From contig CAKUWM010000018.1 in assembly GCA_934699305.1 (NCBI GenBank), positions 1 to 21,488 of the forward strand: DNA of 21,488 nt, written 5' to 3'. Under the pieces are notes generated by a model, which was given only the letters and a program-made list of their open reading frames with translations, did no database searches and was not told where the DNA came from. The stretch is from an uncultured Saprospiraceae bacterium. Lineage in GTDB: Bacteria > Bacteroidota > Bacteroidia > Chitinophagales > Saprospiraceae. Positions 20,861 through 21,488 of the stretch are shown here, one piece after another (the stretch's first letter is position 1; each line of letters opens with the position of its first letter). The translations under genes were made by a program, and so were the position numbers.

Positions 20861-21488
20861 GAATCCTTATAGTTTTAGCTGCAATCTTTCTAATAAATAC
20901 TAAAATGTCCCTCAACTACTCCAATACTTACAATAAATTGCAAAAAATTAAATCTAATATAAGACCAAATTAGTAAAAAGAAAAATCTAATTTGAAATAA
21001 ATCCAATCGGGCGTGCCCCCGCTTTCTATCGAGCGGGGTCGGGCTATCCGTTATACTCCTTCCTGTCGTCAGTCGTGCCGCTCCTATCCCTCACGCAAAT
21101 CGACCCGCAGGAAATATACAATATAATGTGCACCATCTTTCCCACCGCTATAGGCATCACACCTCCCAAAGTTCACAAATAGCAGCAACACCCGTGGACA
21201 AACATTCCTTGTTTACTTGATTTCTTCAAACAAGGTTCGCGTCAACCACAATGCTTATTCAAACAAAAAGCAAATACGTCCTTTTTCAGAATATTTAGGC
21301 TGAGCAACAATGTCCTGAGAGAAAAGAATCTTATAAATCAAAATAACCCGAATTCGTATTAAAGGTACAATTGTTTTTTTAAGAAATATATCGTCAACTT
21401 TTTGTTGTGTTAAAATTCAAATAGTCACGAATCAATATATTTCCAAATATATGATAATCAACTTGTTGCGATTTAGTTAGATGTAATT
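20861..21488. other. gene-free right edge with a structured GC-rich element
   Basis: No supported gene in 628 bases. It holds the GC-rich structured element at 21011-21096 (separate entry) and a hairpin with 8-bp arms CCTTGTTT / AAACAAGG (21207-21214 and 21228-21235) without a T-tract. A 19-base motif at 21345-21363 recurs with three differences at 17795-17813. The remainder is AT-rich and unassigned. Confidence 0.5.
21011..21096. ncRNA. candidate structured RNA / Bacteroidota intergenic repeat
   Basis: An outer stem GCGTG (21011-21015) / CACGC (21092-21096) encloses a perfect 7-bp hairpin CCCCGCT / AGCGGGG (21017-21023 and 21032-21038, loop of 8), then TCGGGCTATCCG and CTCCTATCCC. It is far richer in GC than its surroundings. 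From memory, elements with the same core (GGGCGTG, GGGGTCGGGCTATCCG, TATCCCTCACGC) recur between genes in many Bacteroidota genomes. It may correspond to the Flavo-1 RNA motif; I could not verify this. Strand is not determined. Confidence 0.45.

Noticed and set aside
21207..21235. 8-bp hairpin CCTTGTTT / AAACAAGG as a terminator
   Set aside because: It is GC-poor with a 13-base loop and no following T-tract on either strand.
1..21488. CRISPR arrays, tRNA or rRNA genes, defence or phage modules
   Set aside because: I looked for regularly spaced repeats, cloverleaf-like sequences, integrases, nucleases and transposases and saw none.

Overview
The window looks like chromosome from a member of the Bacteroidota. 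Base composition is moderately AT-rich. Several genes are preceded by the TAnnTTTG -7 element of that phylum's primary sigma factor, and clpB has the full TTTG-N20-TAnnTTTG arrangement. Shine-Dalgarno sequences are mostly absent. Protein content agrees: beta-barrel outer-membrane proteins, a DEFD-type RNA helicase, a short-form alpha-glucan phosphorylase and a secreted 'asparagine synthetase B-like' protein. I cannot place it below phylum level.

Layout from left to right. At 1-276 there is no convincing gene, but a promoter-like site fires off the left edge. At 277-3462 (minus strand) lie a secreted amidotransferase-like protein and a short alpha-glucan phosphorylase. At 3687-5000 (plus) is ahcY, ending in a clear intrinsic terminator. 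From about 5065 to 6989 there is an AT-rich, decayed stretch: a long near-perfect palindrome, a 39-codon fragment, a lipoprotein gene broken by two frameshifts and a stop, and a short region bounded by 10-bp inverted repeats. This is the most accessory-looking part. At 6990-8367 (minus) a MoxR-family AAA+ ATPase is followed by a PTPS/QueD-family protein. At 8667-9101 (plus) is a HAD-superfamily phosphatase.

From 12005 back to 9169 (minus) is a tight four-gene operon: obg, an AmgK-like sugar kinase, a stand-alone RapZ C-terminal domain and a DUF486 membrane protein. The genes overlap or nearly touch. The pairing of a putative amino-sugar kinase with the glucosamine-6-phosphate-sensing domain of RapZ suggests cell-wall amino-sugar sensing or recycling, and it is the most interesting functional lead here. 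At 12268-12951 (minus) is a beta-barrel protein. At 13258-15906 (plus) is full-length clpB, followed by a 464-base gap with several nested hairpins. Then come a YkvA-family protein (plus) converging on queG (minus), a small secreted protein, a DEAD-box-type RNA helicase and a LOG-family nucleotide hydrolase (all minus). The last ~630 bases have no gene but hold a compact GC-rich element that looks like a structured Bacteroidota repeat or RNA.

Most of the window is ordinary housekeeping. I see no CRISPR array, tRNA, rRNA, intact transposon or recognisable defence system. The items most worth checking are the lost PLP lysine position in the phosphorylase, the kinase/RapZ-C pair, the promoters that almost touch the start codons of obg and queG, and the structured non-coding stretches.
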